The notes under the pieces: model-generated
What the model saw: the letters and a program-made list of their open reading frames with translations, nothing else
Databases searched by the model: none
Told to the model about the DNA's origin: nothing
Made by a program: the position numbers and the translations under genes
From: Tethya wilhelma
Lineage: Eukaryota; Porifera; Demospongiae; Tethyida; Tethyidae
NCBI GenBank assembly: GCA_964030475.1
Contig: CAXIPT010000005.1
Coordinates: forward strand, 5,448,436-5,512,435
Reading direction: 5' to 3'
DNA: 64,000 bases
In this document: positions 14,784-26,951 of the stretch, piece by piece
How positions within the stretch are numbered: position 1 is the stretch's first letter
Layout of the letters: each line of letters opens with the position of its first letter

Positions 14784-15340
14784 GCATGGCGACAATCACA
14801 CAGCAGAGACTAGTCAGTCTCTGAAGTGTACATTTGATGCGCATGCGCATTAGATGCATGCAAACCACGTGGTCTCTTGACGACCTTTACCTACATCAAA
14901 ATGGCTAAATAAAAAGTACAGTATTTTATATCGAGATTTTCAAAGCTGCCTAAATTTTGTTTGCTGCCTTTTCGCCGGCAAATAAGTCAAAAAGGACGTA
15001 CTGTGCAAGAAATGAAGTCCCACTATATGATCAAAGTTGGCTCAATGCCTTTAGTTTGTCTGGAAATCGCGTTCAAGTTAGTCAGTTAGGAAGGAAGGAA
15101 GGAAGGAAGGAGAACAAAATTGCACTCTTGTGGCTTCTCGCCAGCGCTCTCTCCAGAGTGCTCCAGAAACTTTCTGCCAGTTTTCTTGGTTAATACAGTA
15201 AGTAAACTGTCTGGGAAAGGCTATAAAATGCATTTGAAGGCTTAGCCTTGTTTCCCTGAAAGTTTATAAGCATGAACATTTTGTATTGTGTCAATGGGAC
15301 AGTCGGCCCATTCCTACTATACGTACTACCGTACGTATGA
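14640..15340 (-). mobile_element. Dispersed repeat element, full-length copy
   Basis: Shares its whole length with 23335-23957 and 29878-30778, reversed relative to them. One edge contains GTACGTATAGTAGGAATGGG (as reverse complement), the other GTAGGAATGGGCAGTGC. It includes a (GGAA)n stretch and a conserved short frame (MFAAFSPANKSKR...) whose coding status is doubtful. Probably a non-autonomous transposon. Confidence 0.6.
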
Positions 15341-16607
15341 TATCATGCAATTAAACTCCTGTATATACCATTTTAATACATATACCGCTATAAATCCGCT
15401 GTTGGCAATCAGTGCTTGGTATGATCCCTGCTAGCAAACACAGTACAATGACAGTACATGTGTACCAAGAAGCAGGAGGCTTTGGCCACAACATTATATA
15501 GTCTTGCTTGCTTTGTTTTCCTGCAAAAATAAGGAGGCTTAATAATCATTATTATCTGAGTTGTTATTATAATCATGCATAGATATTGTAGGTTATGTAG
15601 TCTATAATATCTATGTTATAATCAGCATTTAGATATTGACATTGTTGGATGTACAACAATAAATATTGACAATGGGTCCCTGATTCATAACACTATGATT
15701 GCTCACTGCATCATATCATCACATATCAATACTGTGAATGCAAATGTGAACAAGCTTATGCTCAAGCTACTTGAGAAACCCAAGTATATACCAACACATT
15801 GTGATGCTAGCTTCATAGCACGTAACTTGTTCACATTCATAGCACATCCATACAATGCTATTCTCATCCAATAATGTTCTAATATTAGTTAGCCTTGTAT
15901 AAACAACCATGAATATAGGCTATAATAAATATGCTTATTTAAATTAAAGGTCAATTTCAGCCATCATTAGGAAGCAAACAAATGACGATAAAGGATTTTT
16001 TAAAAATGAAAATTCAAACCCATCATGCATTAGACGGTAATAATTAAGAGATCTTGAAACGCATGAGTGCGTATCAGCTCCTCCCCTTTACTTCATGTCT
16101 ATATTCACCAATGCACAACAACAATGTCATACAATTACTGGTCGACCTATAGACTATAGCTATATCGATAAACTATTAAAGACTAAACTTTACCTGCAAG
16201 TACAAAGCTGTACTAGAGGCAGACAGCTAGAGCAAAACTTCACAAGCAGTCTGAATGGGTGGGCGTGCCGCTGAAATCGATCTAAGCGCGCGCATGCGTA
16301 GATGTCTCATGGCCACGTCCACATGGCCAATGATCATGCGAGCAAGCTGACTAGCAAATGATCATGCGAGCAAGCTGACTAGCACTAGCACTAGCACTTG
16401 AATCAGGCTATCAGTATGCTGCAGGAAGTAACAGCTGCTGCCTTCTCTAGCGGCGTATTCATTGATCTCAGTTGGTACGTTTTTCACTTTATTTCGGGCG
16501 TGCGCAGCCATTGATGCAGAGAGCAATTTTAATTTAATCACGACAATTAATTTTACAAATAACCATCATAATCATTTTTTTTTTACTAAACAGGTTTTAG
16601 ACAGTCA
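15341..16607. other. Non-coding spacer, no gene recognised
   Basis: AT-rich spacer between the dispersed repeat and the GHQR fragment. It contains a local duplication near 16330-16380 (AATGATCATGCGAGCAAGC twice) but no exon, RNA gene or transposon end that I can support. Confidence 0.5.
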
Positions 16608-18037
16608 TTACTTCTTGAAGCGGGTGTCTCTGTTGTGAGGTAGGTTGAAATCAAGATCAGGACCAATTGCAACAATTCCTTTTGGGTTGATTTGAAGATG
16701 ACTCTCCTATAGGATTAACACAGTCGTTGTAGCTTAAAATACTCTGGAATTCATAACATTAAACAATCATCAGCAACTATTTACCTGATAATGATGCTCT
16801 ATGTGGTATCTGTTAGTGGTCTCCCCAAATCCCTTGGTCTGGTAGAGATCCCTCAAGTAGGGCCAGATATTTGGGTAGTCAATAATACGTTTCTTGTTGC
16901 ACTACAGGCACAAGAATACAAAGTTTGATTGTATGGAAATGATACTACAGCCTCGTATCCAGGCTCCTCCCTCATGAATATTTCCGAAAAACAAGGAAGA
17001 ATTATTCGGAAGGATCATAAGAATGAAGCTACAAACCGATTATCCCAGCTATATGTTTAGCAGCATAATCGCAGTTTTTGACATCACATTCAAGATTTGT
17101 ACGCATAATACATACTACATGTACTATGGAGTTCATTTTTATGGAGTTCAGTACTATGGAGTTCATTCTATGGAGTTCGATGAGTTTGTATTCTATTGAG
17201 CATACAATAGCAAGCTAAAGAAGGTCCACAGACCAAAATTGTTCAAACCAAGTGCTGCTGTAAGCTACATTGAATACAACCTCATACTAAGATTTAGCTG
17301 CCAGAACACACACATACAAGTACCTTAAAATGTCCAACATAGACACCATCAAAACGAACCAAGGTAGTATACAGTCTCACATCAGCCTCAGTGATCGTGG
17401 AGCCTGTGAGATATCTCTGACGAGAGAGGATCTCTTCAACCCGATCAAGAGCAGCAAACACCTCTCTCACAGCCTTGTTGTAGGGCTCCTGCTTTGTGGC
17501 AAAACCAGCACGATAGACGCCATTATTGATATCTCTGTGAGATCAGACAATATGCACATTAAAGAATAAACCATGGATATTATAGTTCCGAGAGCTATAA
17601 TATCCATGAATAAACTATCACCATGTATGAGTATTTGTTGTTGTGTAAGCTCACTTGTAAATCCACTCGTTGAGCTCCTCAATCTCTTTCCTCAAACTCT
17701 CTGGATAAAGATCCAACGCTCGCTGTTCGTCAGTTTCGCAAAATTCATTGAATTCAGAATTGAGCATACGAATGATTTCAGACGACTCATTATTGACAAT
17801 GGTCTTGTTTTTCTTGTCCCAGAGAACAGGGACTGTGAATCGACCGTCGTAATCCTTGTTGGCGTGGAAATAGACCTCGCGAAGATATTGAAACCCATTT
17901 TCTGTGTCTGGTGTGGCACCTTCGACCTCGGGATTGAACCTCCAGCCTTTCTCTCCCAAGAAGAATTCCACGACATTCACAGAAATGATCTTCTCGAGAC
18001 CTTTTAGCTGTCGTACGACCAGGGTACGGTGAGCCCA
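16608..18037 (-). CDS. Glutathionyl-hydroquinone reductase, 5'-truncated copy
   Basis: Minus-strand exons 18037-17655, 17534-17324, 16901-16785 and 16706-16608 encode the last roughly 270 residues of a Xi-class glutathione transferase, nearly identical to the gene at 26952-28504 (differences include YDG/YNG and EEL/DEL). Recognisable: [82 protein letters not shown], and [20 protein letters not shown]. The first about 80 residues, including most of the CPWA catalytic loop, are lost at the N at 18038. The enzyme family reduces glutathionyl-hydroquinones. An allele or recent duplicate cut by a contig end is more likely than a pseudogene. Confidence 0.85.
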
Positions 18038-18038
18038 N

Positions 18039-18177
18039 CCCTTACCTATACTGAGGTGATCCCAGAGCCTATCCGTAACGATGATCTGGCACATGATCTT
18101 ACCTGTTATGTACCGTAGTGATCCCGTGCACACCGGCTGTACATGCAGCTTAATTAGACAGTTGTACACTGCGTACT
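18039..18177. other. Unassigned sequence after the N at 18038
   Basis: On the minus strand there are two short open stretches, each followed by a plausible GTAAG donor, but they match no family I recognise. It does not continue the GHQR gene. Confidence 0.3.
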
Positions 18178-18209
18178 TAGCCTCGTTCCGGATCCCAGGA
18201 ACGAGGCTA
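18178..18209. repeat. Short hairpin repeat
   Basis: TAGCCTCGTTCC and its reverse complement GGAACGAGGCTA separated by 8 bases. Related 'agcctcgt...' words occur at 6701 and 9021, so this is probably a remnant of a common small element. Confidence 0.5.
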
Positions 18210-18581
18210 CGTCATGCACCTACCAAACGTTCACTGATTTTTTCAAGTTAAGTTTCACTCTATCAGTTCTCTTCAGTGTCTACTGCTGAAGGATGACTTA
18301 GAGCTGTTGAAAATGATGGACAGGTATTTAAACTTGATAATTCTATCTATCTACATAATTCTATATCTGACCACCGTTGAAAAGTGAAACTGATCTAGAC
18401 TAGATACATTCCAGTGTGACAGTTCAAGTGTCTGACAGTTGTCACAGCTTGCATGCTCATTTGTCCCCACTCCTACTCCATTTCCAATAGCAGAGCTTGT
18501 TACAACCTATAATATTATGCCTTTTGCTAGCATGATAAGTAATTATTTATGCATGCGCAAATTACTTCCGGTCGCGTGGCA

Positions 18582-18588
18582 TATAAAA
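18582..18588 (+). promoter_or_regulatory. TATA box of NIDO-SRCR copy 1
   Basis: TATAAAA, preceded by GCATGCGC (NRF1-like) and ACTTCCGG (ETS-like) words at 18551-18571. A non-coding first exon probably ends at the GTAAGT donor at 18677. The arrangement repeats at 29064. Confidence 0.55.
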
Positions 18589-19589
18589 GCTTGCCCCACC
18601 CTCTTCCAGACTGCCTTCTCGCAGTTTTTCTCTGTCTCGTTCTATAAAAGCTATATACACAAGTTTGTATTTGTAGGTAAGTTTAAAAGCCTCATATCTA
18701 AATACTAGCACCCCGTTGTTATATTAATGTTTTTTTTTTACTGCAATAAAAATATATTATTATAATTATTATCTCTGTCCGACGTGAAATGGGGTGGGGC
18801 TGATGTGTGACAGTATACGTATAGCGCTAGGTGGGTGTTTTGCACTCGCAGTCAATGGAGAATTTAATGGTCATCCATTATGAGATTTATACCAACATAG
18901 AAGAGCATAACATTGCATAACATGCTACATACAGCATGTCATGACTGTGATCTAACAACTAAGTCTATGATTACGTACGAATTACACAATGTCATGCTAT
19001 CAGCAGTAGACCAACTTTAGTTATTATGGTACAACCAAAGACAGTATTTGAAATAATAGCTGCTCAAAAATTTTTGGTGAGGTGTATGAGAACTGCAGTC
19101 AGCATAATAATTATGCAGCTGGCCGTGATTGTTTCTATACCTGTGCAACAAACAATCCCGTGATTAGTATGAATGCAATTGTAACTATGACATTGTGTGG
19201 CCCACATGTTGTGGTTAGGATAATATTATTTATCATTTATTTACTTAGCAATGAATAATAATACTCAATTTTGCATGCAGATTTTATCATTAATTTAGCT
19301 GATTTGCATTGTTGTTGTTTTTCCTTTTTTTCTCTTTTCTTTTCTTTTTTTCTTGAAGCTGTCACCACTCTGTCCCCCCACTGAGGTTTTACAAATTACA
19401 ACATAAATGATTATACATAATAATTATGATAGTGTACTAAGCAGTAGTGCTGCAAGCATGCATTTGTAAAACCTGATAATTATTATTATAAATTCCTCTG
19501 TACATTTTGCGGAATCTGTTCTTATAATTTATTGTAATTTGTTAGTAAAAATTGTTATTTTAAATCCAGACTGAAAACGGGCTAAGCTA

Positions 19590-20976
19590 ATGCCGTGGCT
19601 AAAGCTACCAGCTGCTTGGTGCATATGCACCATCATTGCACTGTGTTTGCTAGCAGGAACCATACCAGGCACTGATTGCCAAACTACACGTATGTAATTT
19701 ATTACTATTCTATGGCTGTTGTTATTTGTACAGAATTTGTCTCACACCATCAGATTGTACATATTAATAATATTTTGCACTCCTACAATATTGCAGCACC
19801 TATAACAACACGAATCTTTCTGCCATTTGGAGACATTGTAGCTGGTGACACGCATACCCCAAGATTTGATGATGGACATTCTGCAGTGACTAGGCTAACT
19901 ACAGAATATGGATTCTATGGAGGACGCTACAGTACTGTCTATGTTAGTAATTATTACCGTAGATTGGGAATTTTTTGTAGTTCAAAAATTTCCATAATTA
20001 TTACACTACATTTACCAAAATAAAAATCTACAAAAATGTATTTAATTTTGGTAATTATGGTATCATATGAAATTTTCTGAACAAGTTGTCACATTCAAAA
20101 GTTCACATTTGAAATTTATCGGAAAAAAATTTAGGAAATATTTTCATCTATACACACACACAGGTCGGACTAAATGGAGTTCTCACATTTGAAAGAGGTT
20201 TTGGTGGTTGGGGACCTAGTAACTTCCCTCGGACAACTTATAGAATGATTGCTCCATTCTTTCATGACATCGACATGTCCAGAGGAGCAGGGAATATCTG
20301 GTACCGACAGACCACAAATGCAACAGACTTAGCAACTGTTTCCAGATATCTTCACCAACTTCTTCCTGATTTTCGGGAATTTATCCCAATTCACTTGTTT
20401 GTTACTACTTTTTTTGAAGTACAGCAATACCCAGGCGGCCGTTTAGGAGCCAAACCCAACAACACCCTTCAAGTGATCATGACTACAAATAATGTATCCA
20501 CCATAACCATGTTCAGCTATGACCATGTTAATTGGGGAAATAGAGCTACAATTGGGTTCAATCTTGGTGATGGTAGAACCTTCTTCACCTTTCCACCATC
20601 AGGAACTAATGATGTTGTAAACATTGAGACACTCTCCAATGTTGGTGTACCTGGAATGTTTATTCACCGGATTGATCGTAAGTATTTGCATTAAGTAATG
20701 TCTTAATTTAACCAAAGCAAGCATAAAAATTATCATAATGCCATTGTACCAATCTGCATTTTATATAGAACCAACTATAACTCAGACGCCTTCTGCTGTC
20801 AATATCACTTCTGGACCAACTATTCCAGAATACTTTCTCCCATTTGGTTTAAATAATGGTGACTCAAGTGTTCCAGCCATAGATGATGGGACTTCACCAG
20901 CAATAAGATTGAATGGAACATTTGTATTCTATGGAGAACGATATTCAATTCTTTATGTGAGTATTGTAATGACTAN

Positions 20977-21041
<65 letters not shown>

Positions 21042-22287
21042 TAGTACCAATGGACTTCTGTCATTTGGTAATCCCTACAATTCTGCGGGACCTGGACTCT
21101 TCCCCACCAGATCTCCGCCTCTTGTTGCTCCATTCTTTCATGACATTGATATTCGAAGTGGAGGAGCCATCTACTACCGACAAACCTCTGATCCAATGGA
21201 CATAGCAGCAGTTAATGCATCTCTACGTACACTTCTTCCTGACTACCCAACCTTTACTCCAACTCAGCTGTTCATTGCTACTTATGTCAGTGTTGCTCCG
21301 TTCAGTGGTTCAAGTTCAAATAGAAACACATTTCAAGTCATCTTGGCTACAGACAATACAACCACTTTTGCAAGTTTTGGTTATGGTGACATTGAGTGGG
21401 GACAAAATGCTGACATTGGATTCAATGCTGGAGATGGGATACGTTCTAACACAGTCGATGTATCGGGAACTCCTAACACAACCTACATTGAGAATGAATC
21501 CAATGTTGGAGTACCAGGGCTGTTTATCTTCAGGATTGATGGTGAGTCACTTAGATTTGCTTTAGTTATTCTAGATGGCTATTTTGCTGTAACTAGAATT
21601 CATTCATATATTTTTTCCATCAACAGCTAATGCTTTTTAATCATTTTTCTCAATCATGCTCTTATACATACATGCATGTATACAGAGTTAAGATGCACTG
21701 ATGACCATGTCAGGATTGAACAGCTCTCTTCCAACTCTACATTCGATCCGAGTCGTGTCTTTGACTTCAGAGTTGACGTGTGTTATGAAGGAGCTTACAA
21801 CGGAACAATATGCAACATTGGCTTTGATGGTGTGGATGCAGCTGTTGTGTGCAATGAACGAGGGTATCCTCCTTCAGATTATCGTAAGAAATTTCATTTT
21901 CGATATGTGATACGTATAATGAACGATACTGTAGTGCGAATATTTTTTGCGTTGATTCTTTTTTTGCAGCAGTTCAGTGAAAGAACTATACATAATAACT
22001 ATTAGTCACTTTCACGTTGGTCAGCTCCAAACCCAAACTTCATACAAACAACACAATTTAAAATTTCCAATTTATGGAAGATCCTTACTATCTCTCTGTA
22101 TTGTGCACACACAATCACACAGTTGCACAGGTTCTCACACTCAATGATGCAACCAGCAATAGAGTTGCAGCACAGGATGTGATGTGCAGTGGCACAGAAT
22201 CATCCATTAATTTCTGCCAACGATCTACCAACATCAGTTCAGAATGCTCTCAACCTGGTCGTGTTGCTGCCGTTAGATGTGTGGAAC
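19590..22287 (+). CDS. NIDO-NIDO-SRCR protein, copy 1 (5' half of the giant receptor gene)
   Basis: Exons 19590-19688 (start, signal peptide: MPWLKLPAAWC then a hydrophobic run IIALCLLAGTIPG), 19797-19942, 20164-20677, 20769-20956, 21040-21541, 21686-21883 and 22123-22287. They encode a signal peptide, two NIDO domains and one SRCR domain (CYEGAYNGTICNIGF; AAVVCNERGY; DVMCSGTESSINFC). Exons, introns and about 1 kb of downstream intron are nearly identical to 30969-34126, but at about 23330, where the other copy enters exon 8, this copy enters a dispersed repeat and then an N at 23958. An N also lies in intron 4 at 20976. Either this is the other allele of the 5' part of the giant gene, or a recent tandem duplicate that would encode a short secreted protein; the sequence alone does not decide. 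Confidence 0.85.
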
Positions 22288-23334
22288 GTAAGTAATAATT
22301 ATTATTAAATAATTAAATAATTAAAATAATTAAATAATTAATTATGAGTTATTTGTCAAGTTTTGCCAATTAGCCGGTGCTTGCTTGCTGTAGCAACTTG
22401 TTTGCACTATGATTTTGTCTAGCTAGAGTACCATGACTATAAAATTATTTGACTGATATGAATTTTGCTGAAGTTTTTTATAGCTATTAGAACTATATTC
22501 TATAGTTAAAATTAATGCATGTCAGTTGTATAGACTAAAACTAATTAAATCAGACTATATAGCTAGTTAGACTGAAATAGCCACTCTCCTATGGCTCAGT
22601 GTAGCTGTATTTCTGCATGTAGACAGACCATGCAAACTAATACAATTAAATTTTACGATGCGGATCATAGTATAGTAGTTGGCTGGCCTCAAGTGCATGC
22701 GTACAAGAAGACAGAAAAAGCCACCAAGCAGGTTTGCTGGTATTGGAACTATAATATTATTATTCATTACATTCCTCTGTCATGCATGTGTTCGCACATT
22801 GTCTTCATTTAGTCATACTATAACGCATCATGAATAGATTTAAACCACACCCATTTTATTATGAATAGATTTAAACCACACCCATTTATCATGAATAGAT
22901 TTAAGCCACACCCTTATTGAGAAAGAAAGAAAATAGTGTTTAGTCAAACATCATCACCACCATACATTTGTGCACATTAGATTCTCTGCGCAATGTTACA
23001 GTAGTGTAATATGCTATGCCCTGTAGTTTTCTGGGCATCCACAGCTCATTTTATAGTCTAGAGCACAACTCTTTCAGTTATTCTTTGCTTATGTTGCTGA
23101 TGTCTCACCACAAACTAGCTTTGTTTTCCATTCCCACACTGTAAGTCTTTGCACATGCCACCCTATACAATTGGTGTTTCAACTTTCAAGGCATTCAAAT
23201 GAATTAAATTTTGAGTATCCTAGCTATCTCCAGTTTGGTCATGCCATAACGGTTGCTTTAATGGTTACCGTGTGCCAGAGTACTGTAGCTGCTGAATAAC
23301 ACAATAAGTAGTGAATTAGCTAATGACTATTTTC
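22288..23334. other. Intron or 3' flank matching 34127-35160
   Basis: Non-coding. Contains three tandem copies of a 30-base unit (TGAATAGATTTAAACCACAC + CCATTTTATTA) at about 22829-22915, present also at 34671-34757. Otherwise AT-rich without exons. Confidence 0.6.
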
Positions 23335-23957
23335 ATACGTACGGTAGTACGTATAGTAGGAATGGGCCGACTGTCCCATTGACACAATACAAAATGTTCA
23401 TGCTTATAAACTTTCAGGGAAACAAGGCTAAGCCTTCAAATGCATTTTATAGCCTCTCTCAGACAGTTTACTTACTGTATTAACCAAGAAAACTAACAGA
23501 AAGTTTCTGGAGCACTCTGGAGAGAGCGCTGGCGAGAAGCCACAAGAGTGCAATTTTGTTCTCCTTCCTTTCTTCCTTCCTTCCTTCCTTCCTTCCTTCC
23601 TAACTGACTTACTTGAACGCGATTTCCAGACGAACTAAAGGCATTGAGCCAACTTTAACTATATAGTGAGACTTCATTTCATCTGTAGTACGTCCTTTTT
23701 GACTTGTTAGCTGGCGAAAAGGCAGCAAACAAAATCTAGGCAGCTTTGAAAATCTCGATATAAAATACTGTACTTTTATTTAGCCATTTTTATGTAGGTA
23801 AAGGTCGTCAATAGACCACGTGGTTTGCAATTACTTATAATGCGCATGCGCATTAAATGTACAGTTCTGCTTTTGTTTTCAACTAGTCTCTGCTGTATGA
23901 ATACAATTGAGCACCTTGGTGTTTAAAAAAGTGAATGAACAAGTATAGTAAAAATTT
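23335..23957 (+). mobile_element. Dispersed repeat element, copy truncated by the N at 23958
   Basis: Runs from ACGTACGGTAGTACGTATAG to AAGTATAGTAAAAATTT, matching 29878-30490 in the same orientation. It contains a (TTCC)n stretch at 23567-23600. The contig ends inside the repeat. Confidence 0.65.
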
Positions 23958-23982
23958 NCATCTTATTCCACAATTCTAAAAA

Positions 23983-24051
<69 letters not shown>

Positions 24052-24064
24052 CACACACACACAG
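23983..24064. repeat. (CA)n ending in a splice acceptor
   Basis: About 80 bases of CA repeat run to the CAG acceptor of the receptor exon at 24065, with no pyrimidine tract. Confidence 0.9.
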
Positions 24065-25118
24065 CTGGTACATCCCTCAATTCGTACTCATCTTGGTCAT
24101 ATTCTGCATGTACATCTCTGTCATCATCAAGCTAAAAATTAAGGTAAACACCTACTGGCAGAGTGACAGCTAGAAATTGGGAAATATTTATTGTTGAAAA
24201 GTTTTCATACTCGTGGAAATTTATGCTCAAAAAACTTTCAGTAAACTATTCCTATATAGTGTTTATGTTTCTATGTAAGCACAAGATAAAAAAGTACTGA
24301 AAATTTCCCCTCACTACTAAAGTATCATCTCACTGTGTGTACATTGGTGCATATATTTTAGACGTCCAGCTGGCAAGGAACGTATGACCCCAACGTTGAA
24401 CTCCGAAGGAATCTTCTTCGAGATGAGATCAAGACTCTCATTTGGTACCCCACCATCTACTTCATCGTGTGCATCTTCCCACTGATCAACAGGTCATTAA
24501 TCAGGGGCAACCCCATTAGAATTCAAACTTTTGCAATACCTACAGAATCTGATCATTTTGAGTGAAATATTTGTTACAGGATTGTGTACAACTTTTGCAA
24601 CAAGGTCTTTGTTCCTCTCTACCTTCTCCATGTCCTCTCAGCACCATTGCAAGGTGAGAGCGTGCGTGTTAGAGTACAAGTTGGAGGTCACATGCATGAC
24701 CTGACATATGACAACCTTGTTGACCTTCAATAGTGCAAGATGTTAGAAGCTGTTCATACATGATAGTCATACGTAGCTATTATCGTTGTTTTGTTCATTC
24801 ACTTCATTAGGTGCACTGACAGCACTGGTCTACGCAGTGGACAAAGACACACTTCGAAGATTAAATTGGGGCAGTATCAAAGTAAGTCATTTTAGTTTCA
24901 GTCCTCTCAAGATTTTATTTCTTGTGGCTTCAGTGTGTTCCATAATGGTGGTATTAAATTTTTTTTATCTATTTCAGACCAGTTTTCAGTATCGTAACAC
25001 TGATGATATTGTTCGTGAATACCCTGTCAAGACAAACACTAATGAAGAGGCCGAACCTTTCATCACAGAGCCAGAATACCATGTTATCAGTAGCCCAGAT
25101 CACCCAAAGAGACAGTAA
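24065..25118 (+). CDS. Seven-transmembrane receptor, C-terminal half (TM5-TM7 and tail)
   Basis: Exons 24065-24143, 24362-24492, 24580-24653, 24811-24881 and 24978-25118. The first encodes TM5 (SWYIPQFVLILVIFCMYISV), the second an intracellular loop then TM6 (TLIWYPTIYFIVCIFPL), the third and fourth TM7 (VPLYLLHVLSAPLQG, ALTALVYAVDKDT), and the last a cytoplasmic tail of about 45 residues. There is no start codon or TM1-TM4 upstream; the sequence begins after an N (23958) and a CA tract. It fits as the continuation of the minus-strand exons at 4799-3937, with one exon carrying TM4 and the second extracellular loop absent from the window. The SAPLQG/DKDTLRR ending resembles cAMP-receptor-like GPCRs. 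Confidence 0.7.
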
Positions 25119-25302
25119 CATGATTGGTGAATTGTTGTGGAAGCAACTTCAAGCAAGAATACATTGCATCATGATTGCATGAATACACTAGTTTTGACAC
25201 ACACACTCATACACAATACAAATAGTATAGAGTCTGAAATCAAATTCTTTTGTATGATAATATTGTACCCAACCTTTTAATTCAGTCACTTTCTTCTACT
25301 AG

Positions 25303-26639
25303 CTAGTTGAAGCGTGCAGCTCTATCATGAGGCTCATTGAAGTCCAGTATAGGACCAGCAAGCACTATACCAAATGGGTTATTCTTGGAAACACCACCCT
25401 GTATTGACATGTAGTGAATCAATGAGTTGCTTGCTCATCACACAAATATTTTTTGTTCACACCATTCAGTGTTGGCTCACCATGTAGCCCTTCTTGATGT
25501 GGTCTAGATTTACTGTCTCCCCAAATCCCTTGGTCTGGTAGAGATCCCTCAAGTATGGCCAGATGTTTGGGTAGTCAATAATACGTTTCTTGTTGCACTA
25601 AGTTTGACACAAAAATGTTATATTTTATGACAACTAGTGTTAAGATTTTGGTTGCTCTTTCTCTTTCTTACTTTGAAGTGTCCATTGTAGACCGAGTCAA
25701 AACGAACCAGAGTGGTGAAGAGTCTGATGTCCGCCTCTGTGATCGTGGAGCCTGTGAGATATCTCTGACGAGAGAGGATCTCTTCAACTCGATCAAGACC
25801 GGCAAACACTGCTCTCACTGCTACGTCATACGCTTCTTGTGTCTCAGCAAACCCGGCACAATAGACGCCATTGTTGATGTCCCTGCATTAGGATAGAGAA
25901 AGGAAAAAATAATTCTTAATAGTTCTTAAACAAAAAAAAAAACTCAAAAAGTTCTTACTAATCATAAAAGTGTGAAAAAAAATGTGTCCTATTAACATGC
26001 TTTGGTTGTTCTGAATAGATGATTTTGTAGATTGATGTTTGTTCATTAAAAAAATTCCACTTGACAACAGTTGGAAGCTAATGTGTTGTTGGGTTGACGT
26101 CATTACCTGTATATCCATTCGTTCAGTTCATCAATCTCTTTCCTTAAACTCTCTGGATAGAGGTCCAAGGCTCTCTGTTCGTCAGTAGCAGAGAACTCAT
26201 TGAACTCTGAACCAAGCATACGAATGATTTCGGACGACTCGTTATTGACGATGGTCTTGGTTTTCTTGTCCCAGAGAACAGGAACCGAGAATCGACCATC
26301 GTAATCCTTGTTGGCAAGGAAATAGATGTCCCTAATGTGCGTCGCACCATTCAGTGTGTCTTTGCCAGTGGTACCTGGATCATCCGGAAAGAACTTCCAC
26401 CCTTTTTCGTCCCTTCGGTAATGGCAGATGCTCAGAGAGATGCAGTCTTGAAGACCTTTCACTTGCCGGGTGACGTAGGTGCGGTTAGCCCAAGGACAGG
26501 CATTGGCAATGTAGAGATGATACCGACCTGACTCAGCTGGGAAACCACTGCTTCCATCTTTGGTGATCCAGTTCCTGAAAGTAGATGTGCCTCTGATGAA
26601 TTCACCCTTCACAGCACCAGTTGCTGTGGTGGCTGCCAT
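25303..26639 (-). CDS. Glutathionyl-hydroquinone reductase (Xi-class GST), gene 1
   Basis: Exons 26639-26107, 25882-25672, 25597-25481 and 25398-25303 give a complete protein of about 318 residues. Enzymes of this family (bacterial YqjG/PcpF, fungal ECM4/GTO) use glutathione to reduce glutathionyl-hydroquinones. The N-terminal thioredoxin-like domain shows [20 protein letters not shown] and the catalytic-cysteine motif ACPWANRT; then [20 protein letters not shown] (glutathione-binding cis-proline and E/S), [11 protein letters not shown], and the helical domain with [20 protein letters not shown] and [20 protein letters not shown]. The start at 26639 gives [14 protein letters not shown], with no evident targeting signal. 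It lies head to head with gene 2, with about 310 bp between the start codons, so a shared bidirectional promoter is likely. Confidence 0.92.
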
Positions 26640-26951
26640 TTTCTCTCTTGTTTCTTGCAGTATAATCTTGTGAAGATTTACAGCTTACCTTTATACAGTC
26701 AGCGGTTTAGTTGCTCAGTATGCACTAAATTAGTATGAGTTGATGCACCCCCTGTCCCTAATTACCACACTATATGCGCGTTGTTTTTTAAATATCGCGC
26801 TAATTGAATTCTTACAATCGTAGAAAATTTAAAAATGTGCGCATTGGATGCGATGTGTGTGACCTGTGACGTACACTTACATGCATGATAATATAGCTAG
26901 CTAATTAACTATAGCAAGGACTAGCCACTGATCAGTGACGTCAAGCTCTAC

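Noticed and set aside
14957..15193. Small protein encoded by the dispersed repeat
   Set aside because: Frames in the copies at 14957-15193 and 30040-30252 share words but differ by frameshifts and have no known domain; probably non-coding.
16608..18037. GHQR copy as a pseudogene
   Set aside because: No stops or frameshifts; it is simply cut by the N at 18038.
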